DNA of 21,412 bases, taken from DASZJY01 sp036260255. GTDB taxonomy: Bacteria; Actinomycetota; Acidimicrobiia; Acidimicrobiales; AC-14. The stretch is from the NCBI GenBank assembly GCA_036260255.1, contig DATAAF010000031.1:1-21412 (forward strand), read 5' to 3'. Position 1 is the stretch's first letter. The number at the start of each line of letters is the position of its first letter. Both the position numbers and the translations under genes were made by a program. The notes under the pieces are model-generated. The model searched no databases and was not told the DNA's origin. It worked only from the letters and a program-made list of their open reading frames with translations. Below are positions 1 through 6,980 of the stretch, piece after piece.

Positions 1-113
1 AGGGCATCGGGGCGATCACCGGAGCGGTGATCGCCGCCGCCGGCGTGGCTGTCGTCGCCGTCCTCGTGCTGCGGGCCATGGGCGAGTGGCAGGCGGGGGC
101 GGGCCGGCGCTGA
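1..113 (+). CDS. C-terminal end of a membrane protein (partial)
   Basis: An open frame enters from the left edge (first full codon at base 3) and stops at TGA 111-113. The 36 visible residues are one hydrophobic run rich in Ala, Val, Ile and Leu, followed by a short tail with two terminal arginines. That is what the last transmembrane helix and cytoplasmic tail of a polytopic transporter look like, but one helix does not identify a family. It converges on the PIG-L gene, leaving about 60 bp that contain no gene. Confidence 0.6.
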   Translation, partial: GIGAITGAVIAAAGVAVVAVLVLRAMGEWQAGAGRR

Positions 114-173
114 CCGGGCGGCGACGGGTTCATCACCGCGAAGATCGGCTGTCCCGAGGGCGGCCTTGACCGC

Positions 174-884
174 TCAGGCCAGTCGGAGCCGGCGGAACCC
201 CTCGGCGTAGCGGACGCCGGCCGCCCGGCCGTCGCCTTCGGCCCGACCGACGACCACCTCGCGCAGCCATTCGTCGTCGCCGTCCCCCAGCTGGCTGCGG
301 TGGCAGCCGACCGCCGCCACCTTGGTGTCCAACGTGGCGGCCACGTCGACCCACACGTTGGGCTCGAGCGTGCCCGACAGGAGGACCGACCCCACCTGGT
401 GGGCGGGGCCCGCCTCCCTGAAGTAATGGGGATTGGCGGCGGCCGGCGCCACCGCGTCGAGGGTGGCCCATCCCACGACCCGGTGGTCGTGGTGGTTGAA
501 GTAGGTGTCGCCGAAGATCACTGCGGTGGGGTCGGGACAGATCACCACCTCCGGCCGCACCCGGCGCACGGCGGCCACGATGAGCCCGCGCACCTCCGAG
601 GAGTTCTCCAGCTCCCCGTCGTCCACCGGCAGCTCCTCGTGGCCGGCCAGGCCCAGCACCGCCGCCGCCGCCCGGATCTCACCGGCCCGCCGCCGGGCCA
701 GGGCCTGGGTGTCCACGGAGGGGTCGGACGACCCCTTCTCGCCGCGGGTGCAGGTGAGGACGTAGACGTCGCAGCCGGCGCCGGCCCACGCCGCCAGCGT
801 CCCCCCGCACGAGATCTCGGGGTCGTCGGGGTGGGCGTAGACGGCCAGGGCACGGGCGGGGACGTCCTCGACCAGCTCCGGCAT
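174..884 (-). CDS. PIG-L / LmbE family deacetylase
   Basis: Predicted zinc-dependent N-acetylglucosaminyl-type deacetylase of the PIG-L/LmbE/MshB family, 236 residues, cytoplasmic. The N-terminal AHPDDPE motif (His18, Asp21) supplies two expected zinc ligands and the catalytic aspartate. A later NHHDHRVVG stretch matches the family's third-ligand motif, usually written HxxH. The ATG at 884 is chosen because the frame can be extended to 1169 only through the DUF2784 gene, and 884 lies just 11 bp after that gene's stop. No strong ribosome-binding site is visible, consistent with translational coupling. It is the last gene of a three-gene operon with DUF2784 and the M23-like lipoprotein. The substrate cannot be read from the sequence; mycothiol or bacillithiol intermediates and other N-acetyl sugars are all known in the family. 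Confidence 0.88.
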   Translation of the reverse strand: MPELVEDVPARALAVYAHPDDPEISCGGTLAAWAGAGCDVYVLTCTRGEKGSSDPSVDTQALARRRAGEIRAAAAVLGLAGHEELPVDDGELENSSEVRGLIVAAVRRVRPEVVICPDPTAVIFGDTYFNHHDHRVVGWATLDAVAPAAANPHYFREAGPAHQVGSVLLSGTLEPNVWVDVAATLDTKVAAVGCHRSQLGDGDDEWLREVVVGRAEGDGRAAGVRYAEGFRRLRLA

Positions 885-895
885 CGGCGCCGCCG

Positions 896-1252
896 TCAGA
901 CCGCCGTGCGGGCCCGGTGGCGAACGCCCAGGTACCCGGCGACGACGGCGACGACCACCAGCGAGCGCAGGGCGAGGCTGTACTCGTCCGGGTAGATGAC
1001 GTCCTCGATGTAGCGGTCGACGAACCCACCGGGATAGCCCTCGTCCCCGGCGAGGCGCCGCAGCCGCTTCTCCAGCCCGGTCAGCGGGCACGGGAAGCCG
1101 ATCGTCACCGTTCCCGCGCCCCAAGCCAGCGCCGGGAGGTGAGCCCAGACGAGCCACGGCCACCGCCATGCCAGCAACGCGCCGCCGGCGACGAACACGA
1201 TGAAGGCGAAGTGCACGACGACGACGGCGTCGGCGAGGGCCCGGTACAGCAT
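896..1252 (-). CDS. DUF2784 family membrane protein
   Basis: A 118-residue integral membrane protein that I recognise as DUF2784. Hydrophobic helices lie at about residues 8-28, 34-52 and 95-112. Between the second and third helices is a polar loop with the family-typical FPCPLTGLEK stretch and the YIEDVIYP segment. Function is unknown for the family. The start ATG (1252) lies 7 bp after the stop of the M23-like gene and has a G-rich AGGGGA stretch just upstream, partly made of that stop region, so the two are probably translated together. The next gene (PIG-L) follows after 11 bp. Confidence 0.87.
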   Translation of the reverse strand: MLYRALADAVVVVHFAFIVFVAGGALLAWRWPWLVWAHLPALAWGAGTVTIGFPCPLTGLEKRLRRLAGDEGYPGGFVDRYIEDVIYPDEYSLALRSLVVVAVVAGYLGVRHRARTAV

Positions 1253-1259
1253 GGGTCCC

Positions 1260-1982
1260 CTAGGGACAGCCGCCGCCCGGTGAGGGCCGGTCGGGGATGC
1301 TCGGGTCGACCACCTCGATGTGGACGTGAGGCCAGGCCGGGCGGGTGGGACTGACCTCGTCGACCTGGGACTCGAAGGGCAGCTGGGTGGGGCGAGGGGC
1401 GAGGACGGTGCGCCCGGCGACGACCCGGTCGCCGGCTCGAACCACGACCCCGTCGACGTGGAGGACCTTCACCTCCCAGCCCCGGTGGTCGTCGGGCTCG
1501 ATCGCCAGGTAGTCGTCCCGGTGGTCGCAGTAGAGGACGTAGGTGCCCGCCCGCTTCACCCAGCCCGTGACAGGGGCGCGTATCTCGACCCCCGGGTCGA
1601 CGACCACGTCGGCGGCGGTCCGCGACCCGGTCAGGCGGCCGCGGGACTCCAGCGTCGTGGGCGCCACCGCGGTCGGGAGGGGCTCGAGCTGGCGGGCCCC
1701 GTCGTGGTTCGCCTCGTGGAACCCCACCCGCTCGACTCGCGACGACGGGTGGACGAGCCGGACACCGCCCACCGTGGCGAAGGCCGTCCAGGACTGGTCG
1801 ACGACCACCCGCGCCGCCGTCGTCGCCACCGCCCGCTCGGAGGCCGCCGTCGCCGCCGCTGCCGCCGGGCGGGCGAGCGGGGCGGACGCCACCGCCTCGT
1901 TGCCTGCCGCCGATGCGCAGCCGACGGTGACGAGCAGCGCCGCCACCGGCAGCAGGCGAGGGGGGACCCGGACGGAACCCAT
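1260..1982 (-). CDS. M23-like metallopeptidase lipoprotein
   Basis: A 240-residue exported protein. The N-terminus has basic residues, a hydrophobic core and a lipobox-like TVGC with Cys22 as the probable lipidation site; Thr at -3 is atypical. An Ala-rich linker runs to about residue 60. The C-terminal half resembles the LytM/M23 beta-sheet domain: a GFHEANHDGA segment (His89, His93, Asp94) stands where the first metal-binding motif should be, VLHVDG is central, and WPHVHIEV (His219, His221) is the classic HxH motif. The first motif is not a clean HxxxD and is farther from HxH than in LytM, so hydrolase activity is uncertain; a non-catalytic peptidoglycan-binding role is possible. It is the first gene of the operon continuing to DUF2784 and PIG-L. 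A TAGGGT hexamer 9 nt before the ATG could be its -10. Confidence 0.75.
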   Translation of the reverse strand: MGSVRVPPRLLPVAALLVTVGCASAAGNEAVASAPLARPAAAAATAASERAVATTAARVVVDQSWTAFATVGGVRLVHPSSRVERVGFHEANHDGARQLEPLPTAVAPTTLESRGRLTGSRTAADVVVDPGVEIRAPVTGWVKRAGTYVLYCDHRDDYLAIEPDDHRGWEVKVLHVDGVVVRAGDRVVAGRTVLAPRPTQLPFESQVDEVSPTRPAWPHVHIEVVDPSIPDRPSPGGGCP

Positions 1983-2047
1983 CGCGCCGGCACCCTAACG
2001 CACGGAAGGTCGGAGGTTGGCGCCGGGCGAGCGCCCTCCGGCGTCCG

Positions 2048-2063
2048 TACGATCCTTCGCGTG
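2048..2063 (+). promoter_or_regulatory. Leaderless-type promoter of the alpha/beta hydrolase
   Basis: TACGAT at 2048-2053 fits the actinobacterial TANNNT -10 consensus and is followed by 7 nt and the GTG start at 2061. Transcription would begin at or next to the start codon. No Shine-Dalgarno sequence precedes the GTG, which agrees with leaderless translation. No good -35 is seen. Confidence 0.5.
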
Positions 2064-3080
2064 GCGGGCCGGTGGCTCCTGAAGATCGCCGCCTTGGCCG
2101 GTGTGACGTTCGGCTACCGAGCCCAGCGCCGCAGGATCGAGCGAGCGGTCACCGAGGACGACCAGTGGCCGGAGCTTCAGACCCCGGTGCCGTCGACGGC
2201 GGTGTCGGTGACGTCCGGGGACGGCACCCGCCTGCACGCCGAAGTGGTCGGGCCGGAGCGAGCCCCGACCATCGTGCTCGTCCACGGGTGGTGCTGCGCC
2301 GTCCGCTTCTGGCACTACCAGCTGCGCGATCTGGCCGGTGACTACCGCATCGTCGCCTACGACCTCCGTGGGCACGGACGCAGCGACCGTCCCGCCAACC
2401 GGGACTACTCGACCGACGCCCTCGCCGCCGACCTCGACGCCGTCTTGCGGGCGTGCGTACCGCCCGAGGAACGGACGGTCGTGGTCGGCCATTCGATGGG
2501 GGGCATGAGCGTGGTGGCGTGGGTGGGCGCTCACCCCGGCGAGGTGGGGCACCGCCTCGCCGGTGTCGTGCTGGTCGACACCGGAACTGGGCGCCTGATC
2601 GCCGAGTCGCGGCTCTTGCCGACGATCTCGGGCCTGTCCGCCGTTCGCACGGCGGCCGGCCGGCTGGCCCTGCGCGTCCCCGTCCCGGTCCCCACTCCGC
2701 CCGATCCGGTCGGGTACCTGGGAATCCGATCCATCGCGTCGTCTCGGCACGCCCGGCCGGCCCACGTCGCCTTCTGCGCCCAGATGATCAGCGAGTGCCC
2801 GCCCCGGGTGCGTACCGCCTTCGGCGTGACGTTGGGACGGCTCGACCTCGTCCACTGCCTGCGCTCGCTGGTCGTGCCGACGGTCGTGCTGGTGGGAAGC
2901 GAGGACCGCCTCATCCCGCCGCCGCAGTCCCGTGCCATCGCCGACGAGGTGCCCGGCGCCGCCCTGTTCGAGCTGCCCGGGCTGGGACACACGGCGCCCG
3001 TCGAGGGCCACGAGGAGGTGACCGGCCACATCCGCGCCGTGGCCGAGGCGACATCGGCCGGCCCCCGGGCGAAGAGCTGA
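2061..3080 (+). CDS. Alpha/beta hydrolase
   Basis: A 339-residue alpha/beta-hydrolase-fold enzyme. HGW at 75-77 contributes the oxyanion hole. GHSMGG places nucleophile Ser145 on the nucleophile elbow. Asp282 (in GSEDR) and His310 (in GLGHT) complete the triad. A lid region lies between about residues 180 and 250. The first 20 residues are hydrophobic and basic and may act as an uncleaved anchor or signal. The frame is open far upstream, but that part is antisense to the M23-like gene. The GTG at 2061 is chosen because the protein-like composition begins there and a -10 hexamer lies directly before it. Substrate unknown: esterase, haloalkane dehalogenase-like or lactonase roles are all possible. 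It converges on the SGNH esterase gene 21 bp downstream. Confidence 0.85.
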   Translation: MAGRWLLKIAALAGVTFGYRAQRRRIERAVTEDDQWPELQTPVPSTAVSVTSGDGTRLHAEVVGPERAPTIVLVHGWCCAVRFWHYQLRDLAGDYRIVAYDLRGHGRSDRPANRDYSTDALAADLDAVLRACVPPEERTVVVGHSMGGMSVVAWVGAHPGEVGHRLAGVVLVDTGTGRLIAESRLLPTISGLSAVRTAAGRLALRVPVPVPTPPDPVGYLGIRSIASSRHARPAHVAFCAQMISECPPRVRTAFGVTLGRLDLVHCLRSLVVPTVVLVGSEDRLIPPPQSRAIADEVPGAALFELPGLGHTAPVEGHEEVTGHIRAVAEATSAGPRAKS

Positions 3081-3095
3081 CGCCGCCCTCCCGCC

Positions 3096-3112
3096 CGGCC
3101 CTCACCGGGCCG
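3096..3112. terminator. Bidirectional terminator hairpin
   Basis: Inverted repeat CGGCCC (3096-3101) / GGGCCG (3107-3112) with a 5-nt loop lies between the convergent hydrolase and SGNH genes and overlaps the SGNH stop codon. There is no U tract, as is common at gene ends in high-GC actinomycetes. Confidence 0.45.
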
Positions 3113-3968
3113 CCAGCCCTGCCGCCACCAGGCGGGCCAGCGCCGAGTGACCGGCGGCGTTCGGGTGGAACGACGAGCCGATGTCCTCCTCCACCACGCC
3201 GGTCATCCAGGGAGTCGGGGCGCACGCCTCGTGCCCGGTGAAGGCGCGGGCGACCTCGACGTAACGGGCGCCGACCACCTCCGCCGACCTCCGCATGACC
3301 TCGTTCAGCGCCTCCGCCTTCTCTCGCAGCCACTGCGCCTCGTCGCCGGTGATGCGGGCGGTCGGGGATGCGGACATGCCGGCCTCTCGGCAGGCCGCGA
3401 GGTCGACGTCCCTCGGGTCGGCAACGAGATGCGGGTACCCGACGACGAGGAGGCGTGCGCTCGGCGCTCGCCGCCTGATCTCGCCGTTGACCGCCTCCAA
3501 CCGCTCCTCGAGCGCCGCGATGCTTCGGTCGACCTCGCCGTCGAGACGCGAGCACGGCGTGCTGCCGGTGAGGCACGCGCCCACGACCCGGCCGAAGCCC
3601 ACGTCGTTCCCGCCGACGGTGACCGTCACCACGTCGGTGTCCGGCGCCAGCCAGTCGAGCTGGCGACCTTCGTCGGGGTTGCGGCCACGGTCGAGGACGT
3701 CGCCGGTCGTCGCCCCGCTGCAGGCCCGCACAAGGGGCAGGAGGTTCTCCCTCTCGGCGACGAGGTTCGGATAAGCGCCCGGGCTGCGTCGACACGGACC
3801 GGTGGCGCCCGGGAGCCCGTCGCCGGCGGGGAAGGAGTCGCCGAGGGAGACGTAGCGCAGGAGCGGCCGGTCGCCGCCGGTGTTCGACCGGCACCCGGCG
3901 GCCGTGCTCACCAGGAGGAGGATCGACAGCCCGAGCCAGGCGGCACGGGCGGGCGGGGGCCTCGTCAT
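3102..3968 (-). CDS. SGNH/GDSL-family esterase lipoprotein
   Basis: A 288-residue secreted esterase or lipase. The N-terminus is a lipoprotein signal with Cys26 in TAAGC. The SGNH blocks are clear: GDSF (nucleophile Ser45), Gly in the ACSGATTGD region (block II), GGND with Asn121, and SSFHPN with His268. Where the usual block V reads DxxH, this protein has SxxH. The aspartate is therefore absent, as in actinobacterial secreted SGNH esterases that work with a Ser-His dyad (Streptomyces scabies esterase type). Six or more cysteines in the mature part suggest disulfides, which fits export. The ATG at 3968 is chosen because the signal peptide starts there; the longer frame is antisense to the next gene. 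A GAGAAT hexamer 6 nt upstream (3975-3980) is a possible leaderless -10. Confidence 0.87.
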   Translation of the reverse strand: MTRPPPARAAWLGLSILLLVSTAAGCRSNTGGDRPLLRYVSLGDSFPAGDGLPGATGPCRRSPGAYPNLVAERENLLPLVRACSGATTGDVLDRGRNPDEGRQLDWLAPDTDVVTVTVGGNDVGFGRVVGACLTGSTPCSRLDGEVDRSIAALEERLEAVNGEIRRRAPSARLLVVGYPHLVADPRDVDLAACREAGMSASPTARITGDEAQWLREKAEALNEVMRRSAEVVGARYVEVARAFTGHEACAPTPWMTGVVEEDIGSSFHPNAAGHSALARLVAAGLAAR

Positions 3969-3985
3969 CGTGGCATTCTCGGACA

Positions 3986-3993
3986 GGGAGGGG
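3986..3993 (+). promoter_or_regulatory. Ribosome-binding site fixing the lipoprotein start
   Basis: GGGAGGGG ends 3 nt before GTG 3997 and is the only purine-rich Shine-Dalgarno candidate. It favours 3997 over the second in-frame GTG at 4009. Confidence 0.55.
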
Positions 3994-3996
3994 ATC

Positions 3997-4905
3997 GTGC
4001 ACACAACCGTGAACCGCGCCGTGGCAGCCGTCCTGGGATTGCTCGTGTTGGCCGTGAGCGCCTGTGGAGGCGACGACGACTCCGGCGAGGCGGCGCAGAA
4101 GGCGTCGTTCATCGCCGACGGTGAGCTACTCTGCTCCGAGTTCAAGGCCCGCCTGGACGCCGTCTTCTTGGACTTCGCGCCGACGCTGCCGCAACGGGCG
4201 GAGGCCTACAGCCAGGTCGTGCCGGTCGGCCGGGAGTTCGCCCGGCGCTTCGCCGCCCTGCAGCCGCCCGAAGACGACAAGGCGCGGATCGAGGCGAGCC
4301 TCACCGACTACAACCGGGGGCTCGACCAGCTCGACGAGGGCGTGCGCGCCGCCCAGGCAGGGGACCGTGACCGTTCCAACGGCGCCTTCGACGCGGCCTT
4401 CCGGTCGTTCGCCCGCAGTGACGACGTCCTGCGGTCCTACGGGTTCACCGTCTGCGCCGAGGCCAAGACGACCCGGGGCGTGCCCGTCCTTTCCGAGGCG
4501 GACCGCCAGGCCCTGCGCCAGGAGAAGCGGGCGTACCTCGACCGGGCGGACGCGATCTGCCGGGAAGGGAACCAGCGTCTGAAGCCGCTGGAGGACCAGG
4601 CCTTCTCCCGGGGGATCCCCGACCTCGCAACGTGGCGGACCTTCCTGATGTCGGCGATCCCGATCTTCGACGACGTCCTGGCGCGGGTGCGAGCGTTGAC
4701 GCCGCCGCCCGGCGACGAGGCCACCGTCTCGGCGATGCTCGACGACTTCGACCGGGCGCTGGAGGCCGCCGGCCGGGCCGCCGACGCCGCCGGCCGGGGT
4801 GACCAGGGCGCCTTCGACGCCGCCCTCGACGAGGCGACCGCCCTCGCCAAGCGAGGAGACGACCAGTCGAAGGCCTACGGCTTCGGCGACTGCCGGGAGG
4901 GTTGA
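3997..4905 (+). CDS. Lipoprotein with two tandem cysteine-bracketed repeats
   Basis: A 302-residue exported lipoprotein of a family I cannot name. The signal peptide ends in VSAC with Cys23 as the lipid-attachment residue, followed by an acidic GGDDD linker. The mature part is an internal duplication, about residues 39-156 and 181-302. Each copy starts near a cysteine (Cys46, Cys188) and is mostly helical. Each contains an alanine- and aspartate-rich AFDAA segment and ends in YGF followed by a cysteine (YGFTVC, Cys153; YGFGDC, Cys299). The matched spacing (107 and 111 residues) suggests one disulfide closing each helical bundle. Helical extracytoplasmic domains like this often bind ligands or other envelope proteins, but no function can be assigned. 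It diverges from the SGNH gene with 28 bp between the two start codons. Confidence 0.8.
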   Translation: MHTTVNRAVAAVLGLLVLAVSACGGDDDSGEAAQKASFIADGELLCSEFKARLDAVFLDFAPTLPQRAEAYSQVVPVGREFARRFAALQPPEDDKARIEASLTDYNRGLDQLDEGVRAAQAGDRDRSNGAFDAAFRSFARSDDVLRSYGFTVCAEAKTTRGVPVLSEADRQALRQEKRAYLDRADAICREGNQRLKPLEDQAFSRGIPDLATWRTFLMSAIPIFDDVLARVRALTPPPGDEATVSAMLDDFDRALEAAGRAADAAGRGDQGAFDAALDEATALAKRGDDQSKAYGFGDCREG

Positions 4906-4920
4906 CTGGGCCGCCCGCAC

Positions 4921-4937
4921 CGCCGCTGGCCGCGGCG
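4921..4937 (+). terminator. Hairpin after the repeat lipoprotein
   Basis: CGCCGC (4921-4926), loop TGGCC, GCGGCG (4932-4937), starting 15 nt after the lipoprotein stop. No U tract follows. Confidence 0.4.
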
Positions 4938-4953
4938 TAAGCGGCATACGAGG

Positions 4954-4959
4954 CATTAT
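4954..4959 (+). promoter_or_regulatory. Possible -10 of the TPR gene
   Basis: CATTAT lies 8 nt before ATG 4968 in the only AT-rich patch of this 62-bp intergenic region. It matches four of six TATAAT positions and would give a near-leaderless transcript. No -35 is seen. Confidence 0.3.
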
Positions 4960-4967
4960 CGGGGGTC

Positions 4968-6917
4968 ATGCCCGTCGACGACCCGCTCCGGCACGTGCTG
5001 GCGGCCGACGTGTTCACCGCGGCCACCGCCGACGCGGTGGCGGCCCACCTGTCCGCCGCCATCCGGGAGTTCACCGCCGCCGGCGACCGGCGCCGAGCGG
5101 CGCTGGCCTGCGCCCGGCTGGGCGACCTCTTCGCCAACGCCATGGGCAACCAGACGGCGGCTCGCGCCTGGTTCCTGCGGGCCACCCGCCTGATCGAGGA
5201 CGAGCCACCGTGCATCGAGCAGGGCTGGGTGGCGGTGGCTGCGCTCGGGTGCGACGTCGACGACCCGGCCGAGCTCCTCGCCCGGGCGGAGCTCGCGTTG
5301 GACCGGGCGAGGCGGTTCGGGGATCTCAACCTCGAGACCAAGGCCCTGGCCGACGCCGGCCTCGCCCACGTCCAGAACGGGCGAATCCCCGAGGGCATGG
5401 CGCTCCTCGACGAGGCCATGGCCCTGGCCTGCGGTCCCGCCGACGACGTCGAGACGGCGGGGAAGTCGGTCTGCTCCTTCCTCACCGCGTGCTACTACAC
5501 CGCCGACTTCGACCGGGCCGGCTCGTGGGTCGACGCTCTCCGCCGTCAGGGGCTCATCGGCAGCGATCCCGGCGTCCCCGTGTACGTCGGCACGCACTGC
5601 GACAGCGTGCAGGCGACGGCATTGTGCGAGCTCGGCCGGTGGAGCGAGGCGGAGGCGATGCTGACCCGCGCCATCGATGAGTTCGAGGACGGCATGCAGA
5701 TGCCCAGCTGGCACCCGGCCATCGGCTTGGCCGAGCTACGCCTCCGCCAGGGCCGCCTGGCGGAGGCGGAGGTGCTCCTCTTGGGCAAGGACGGCCACGT
5801 ACAGGCGCTGCTCCCGGCCGCCCGCCTCCACCTGGCTCGGGGCGACTACGACCTCGCTCGGGCCACGGCGGTCCGCGGCCTGCGGGCCATCGGCGACGAC
5901 CGCCTGCGGGCCGCCGAGCTCCTCACCGTGCTGGTCGACGTCGAGCTCGCCGTCGGCGACCTGAAGGCGGCGGTCGCCGCCTGCGACGACCTCGTTGCCC
6001 GGTCCGAGGGCCTCGACGTACCCGCGCTCCAGGCGAGGATCGCCGCCGTCCGCGGTCGGGTGCTGGCCGCCACCGACGACGTCCCCGCCGCCATCGAGAC
6101 GATCGAGTCGGCGCTCGATCGACTTCCGCCTGCCGGTGTGCCGCTGCTCCGGGTCACTCTTCTCGTCGATCTCGCCCGGCTCCACGACCGGGCGGGCAAC
6201 GGGACGGCGGCCCAGGTCGAGGCGCGCAGAGCCGAAGCCCTGCTCGCCGGGCTCGACGTGGTGTTCCCCGACGGCTACGTCGCGCTCCTCGAGCGGCTCG
6301 GGGCAGGCCGGTCGACGACCGCCGACGGCGCCGTCCCGCAGAGGGCGACCCTGAGATGGGAGGACCGCTGCTGGATCGTGTCCTGCGGGGACACGCGGGC
6401 CCGGCTCAACGACACCAAGGGAATCCGCTACCTCGCCGAGCTCGTGAAGAACCCGGGCGTCGAGCGGCACGCGCTCGATCTCGTCGACCGGGTCGAAGGT
6501 GTCGGGCCCGCCGAGCGGGGCCCCGATCGGCGTCGGCTCGGCGACGCCGGCGAGCTGGTCGACGCCCGGGCACGGCACGTCTACCGCCGCCGGATCGAGG
6601 CGCTCCGGGCGGAGATCGACGAGGCTCTCGAGAAGGGCTTCGATCACCACGCCGAGGCGCTCCACGCCGAGCTCGACCAGCTGGTGGCCCAGCTGGCCCA
6701 GGCGTTCGGGTTGGGCGGGCGGGCCCGGCGGGCGTCCTCGGCCGCCGAGCGGGCCCGGCTCAACGTCACGAGGGCCCTACGGGCGGCGACCGCGAAGGTG
6801 AGCGAGGCGCTGCCAGAGGCGGGGGCGGTGCTGGATCGCCGGCTGCGCACCGGCCTCTACTGCGCCTACGAGCCCCACGACGCCGACGACGTTCGTTGGT
6901 CGTTCAGTCCCGACTGA
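4968..6917 (+). CDS. TPR-type protein with actinobacterial signalling C-terminal module
   Basis: A 649-residue cytoplasmic protein. Residues 1 to about 450 are alpha-helical repeats with TPR-like A/L/G/Y/F/A spacing, such as the GRWSEAEAML and GDYDLARATA units. From residue 459 (RATLRWEDRCW) to the end it matches a module I know as the C-terminus of many actinobacterial AAA-type or adenylate-cyclase-like regulators. It begins with a winged-helix-like strand and helix (ARLNDTKGIRYLAELVKNPG), continues through a GDAGELVDARARHVYRRRI helix and GLGGRARRASSAAERAR, and ends in RTGLYCAYEP. Here the NTPase and any LuxR helix-turn-helix are absent. The role is unknown; a scaffold or sensor-regulator is the cautious inference. 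The MBL-fold gene follows after 63 bp containing two hairpins. Confidence 0.78.
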   Translation: MPVDDPLRHVLAADVFTAATADAVAAHLSAAIREFTAAGDRRRAALACARLGDLFANAMGNQTAARAWFLRATRLIEDEPPCIEQGWVAVAALGCDVDDPAELLARAELALDRARRFGDLNLETKALADAGLAHVQNGRIPEGMALLDEAMALACGPADDVETAGKSVCSFLTACYYTADFDRAGSWVDALRRQGLIGSDPGVPVYVGTHCDSVQATALCELGRWSEAEAMLTRAIDEFEDGMQMPSWHPAIGLAELRLRQGRLAEAEVLLLGKDGHVQALLPAARLHLARGDYDLARATAVRGLRAIGDDRLRAAELLTVLVDVELAVGDLKAAVAACDDLVARSEGLDVPALQARIAAVRGRVLAATDDVPAAIETIESALDRLPPAGVPLLRVTLLVDLARLHDRAGNGTAAQVEARRAEALLAGLDVVFPDGYVALLERLGAGRSTTADGAVPQRATLRWEDRCWIVSCGDTRARLNDTKGIRYLAELVKNPGVERHALDLVDRVEGVGPAERGPDRRRLGDAGELVDARARHVYRRRIEALRAEIDEALEKGFDHHAEALHAELDQLVAQLAQAFGLGGRARRASSAAERARLNVTRALRAATAKVSEALPEAGAVLDRRLRTGLYCAYEPHDADDVRWSFSPD

Positions 6918-6944
6918 ACGAGGGCGCCCGGAAGCGAACGCCCT
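6900..6944 (+). terminator. Tandem hairpins spanning the TPR gene stop
   Basis: A perfect 22-bp inverted repeat (arms TCGTTCAGTC and GACTGAACGA, centre CC) covers 6900-6921 and includes the TGA at 6915-6917. A second hairpin starts at its last base: AGGGCG (6921-6926) / CGCCCT (6939-6944). This could terminate or attenuate transcription into the MBL gene. The first repeat could also be a protein-binding dyad. Confidence 0.45.
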
Positions 6945-6967
6945 GGAAGTGGAACCGATCCACGACC

Positions 6968-6974
6968 AGGAGGT
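6968..6974 (+). promoter_or_regulatory. Strong ribosome-binding site of the MBL-fold gene
   Basis: AGGAGGT is a near-complete anti-16S match placed 6 nt before ATG 6981. It contrasts with the leader-less starts of many neighbours and fixes the start. Confidence 0.8.
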
Positions 6975-6980
6975 ATCCCG

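Noticed and set aside
162..180. GGCCT / AGGCC hairpin over the PIG-L stop
   Set aside because: Only a 5-bp stem with a 9-nt loop; expected often by chance at this base composition.
885..1169. Longer start for the PIG-L gene
   Set aside because: It would overlap almost the whole DUF2784 gene in another frame, and the extension is Arg/Gly/Pro-rich.
1320..2060. N-terminal extension of the alpha/beta hydrolase frame
   Set aside because: This part is antisense to the M23-like lipoprotein and has shadow composition; a -10 and GTG at 2061 define a better start.
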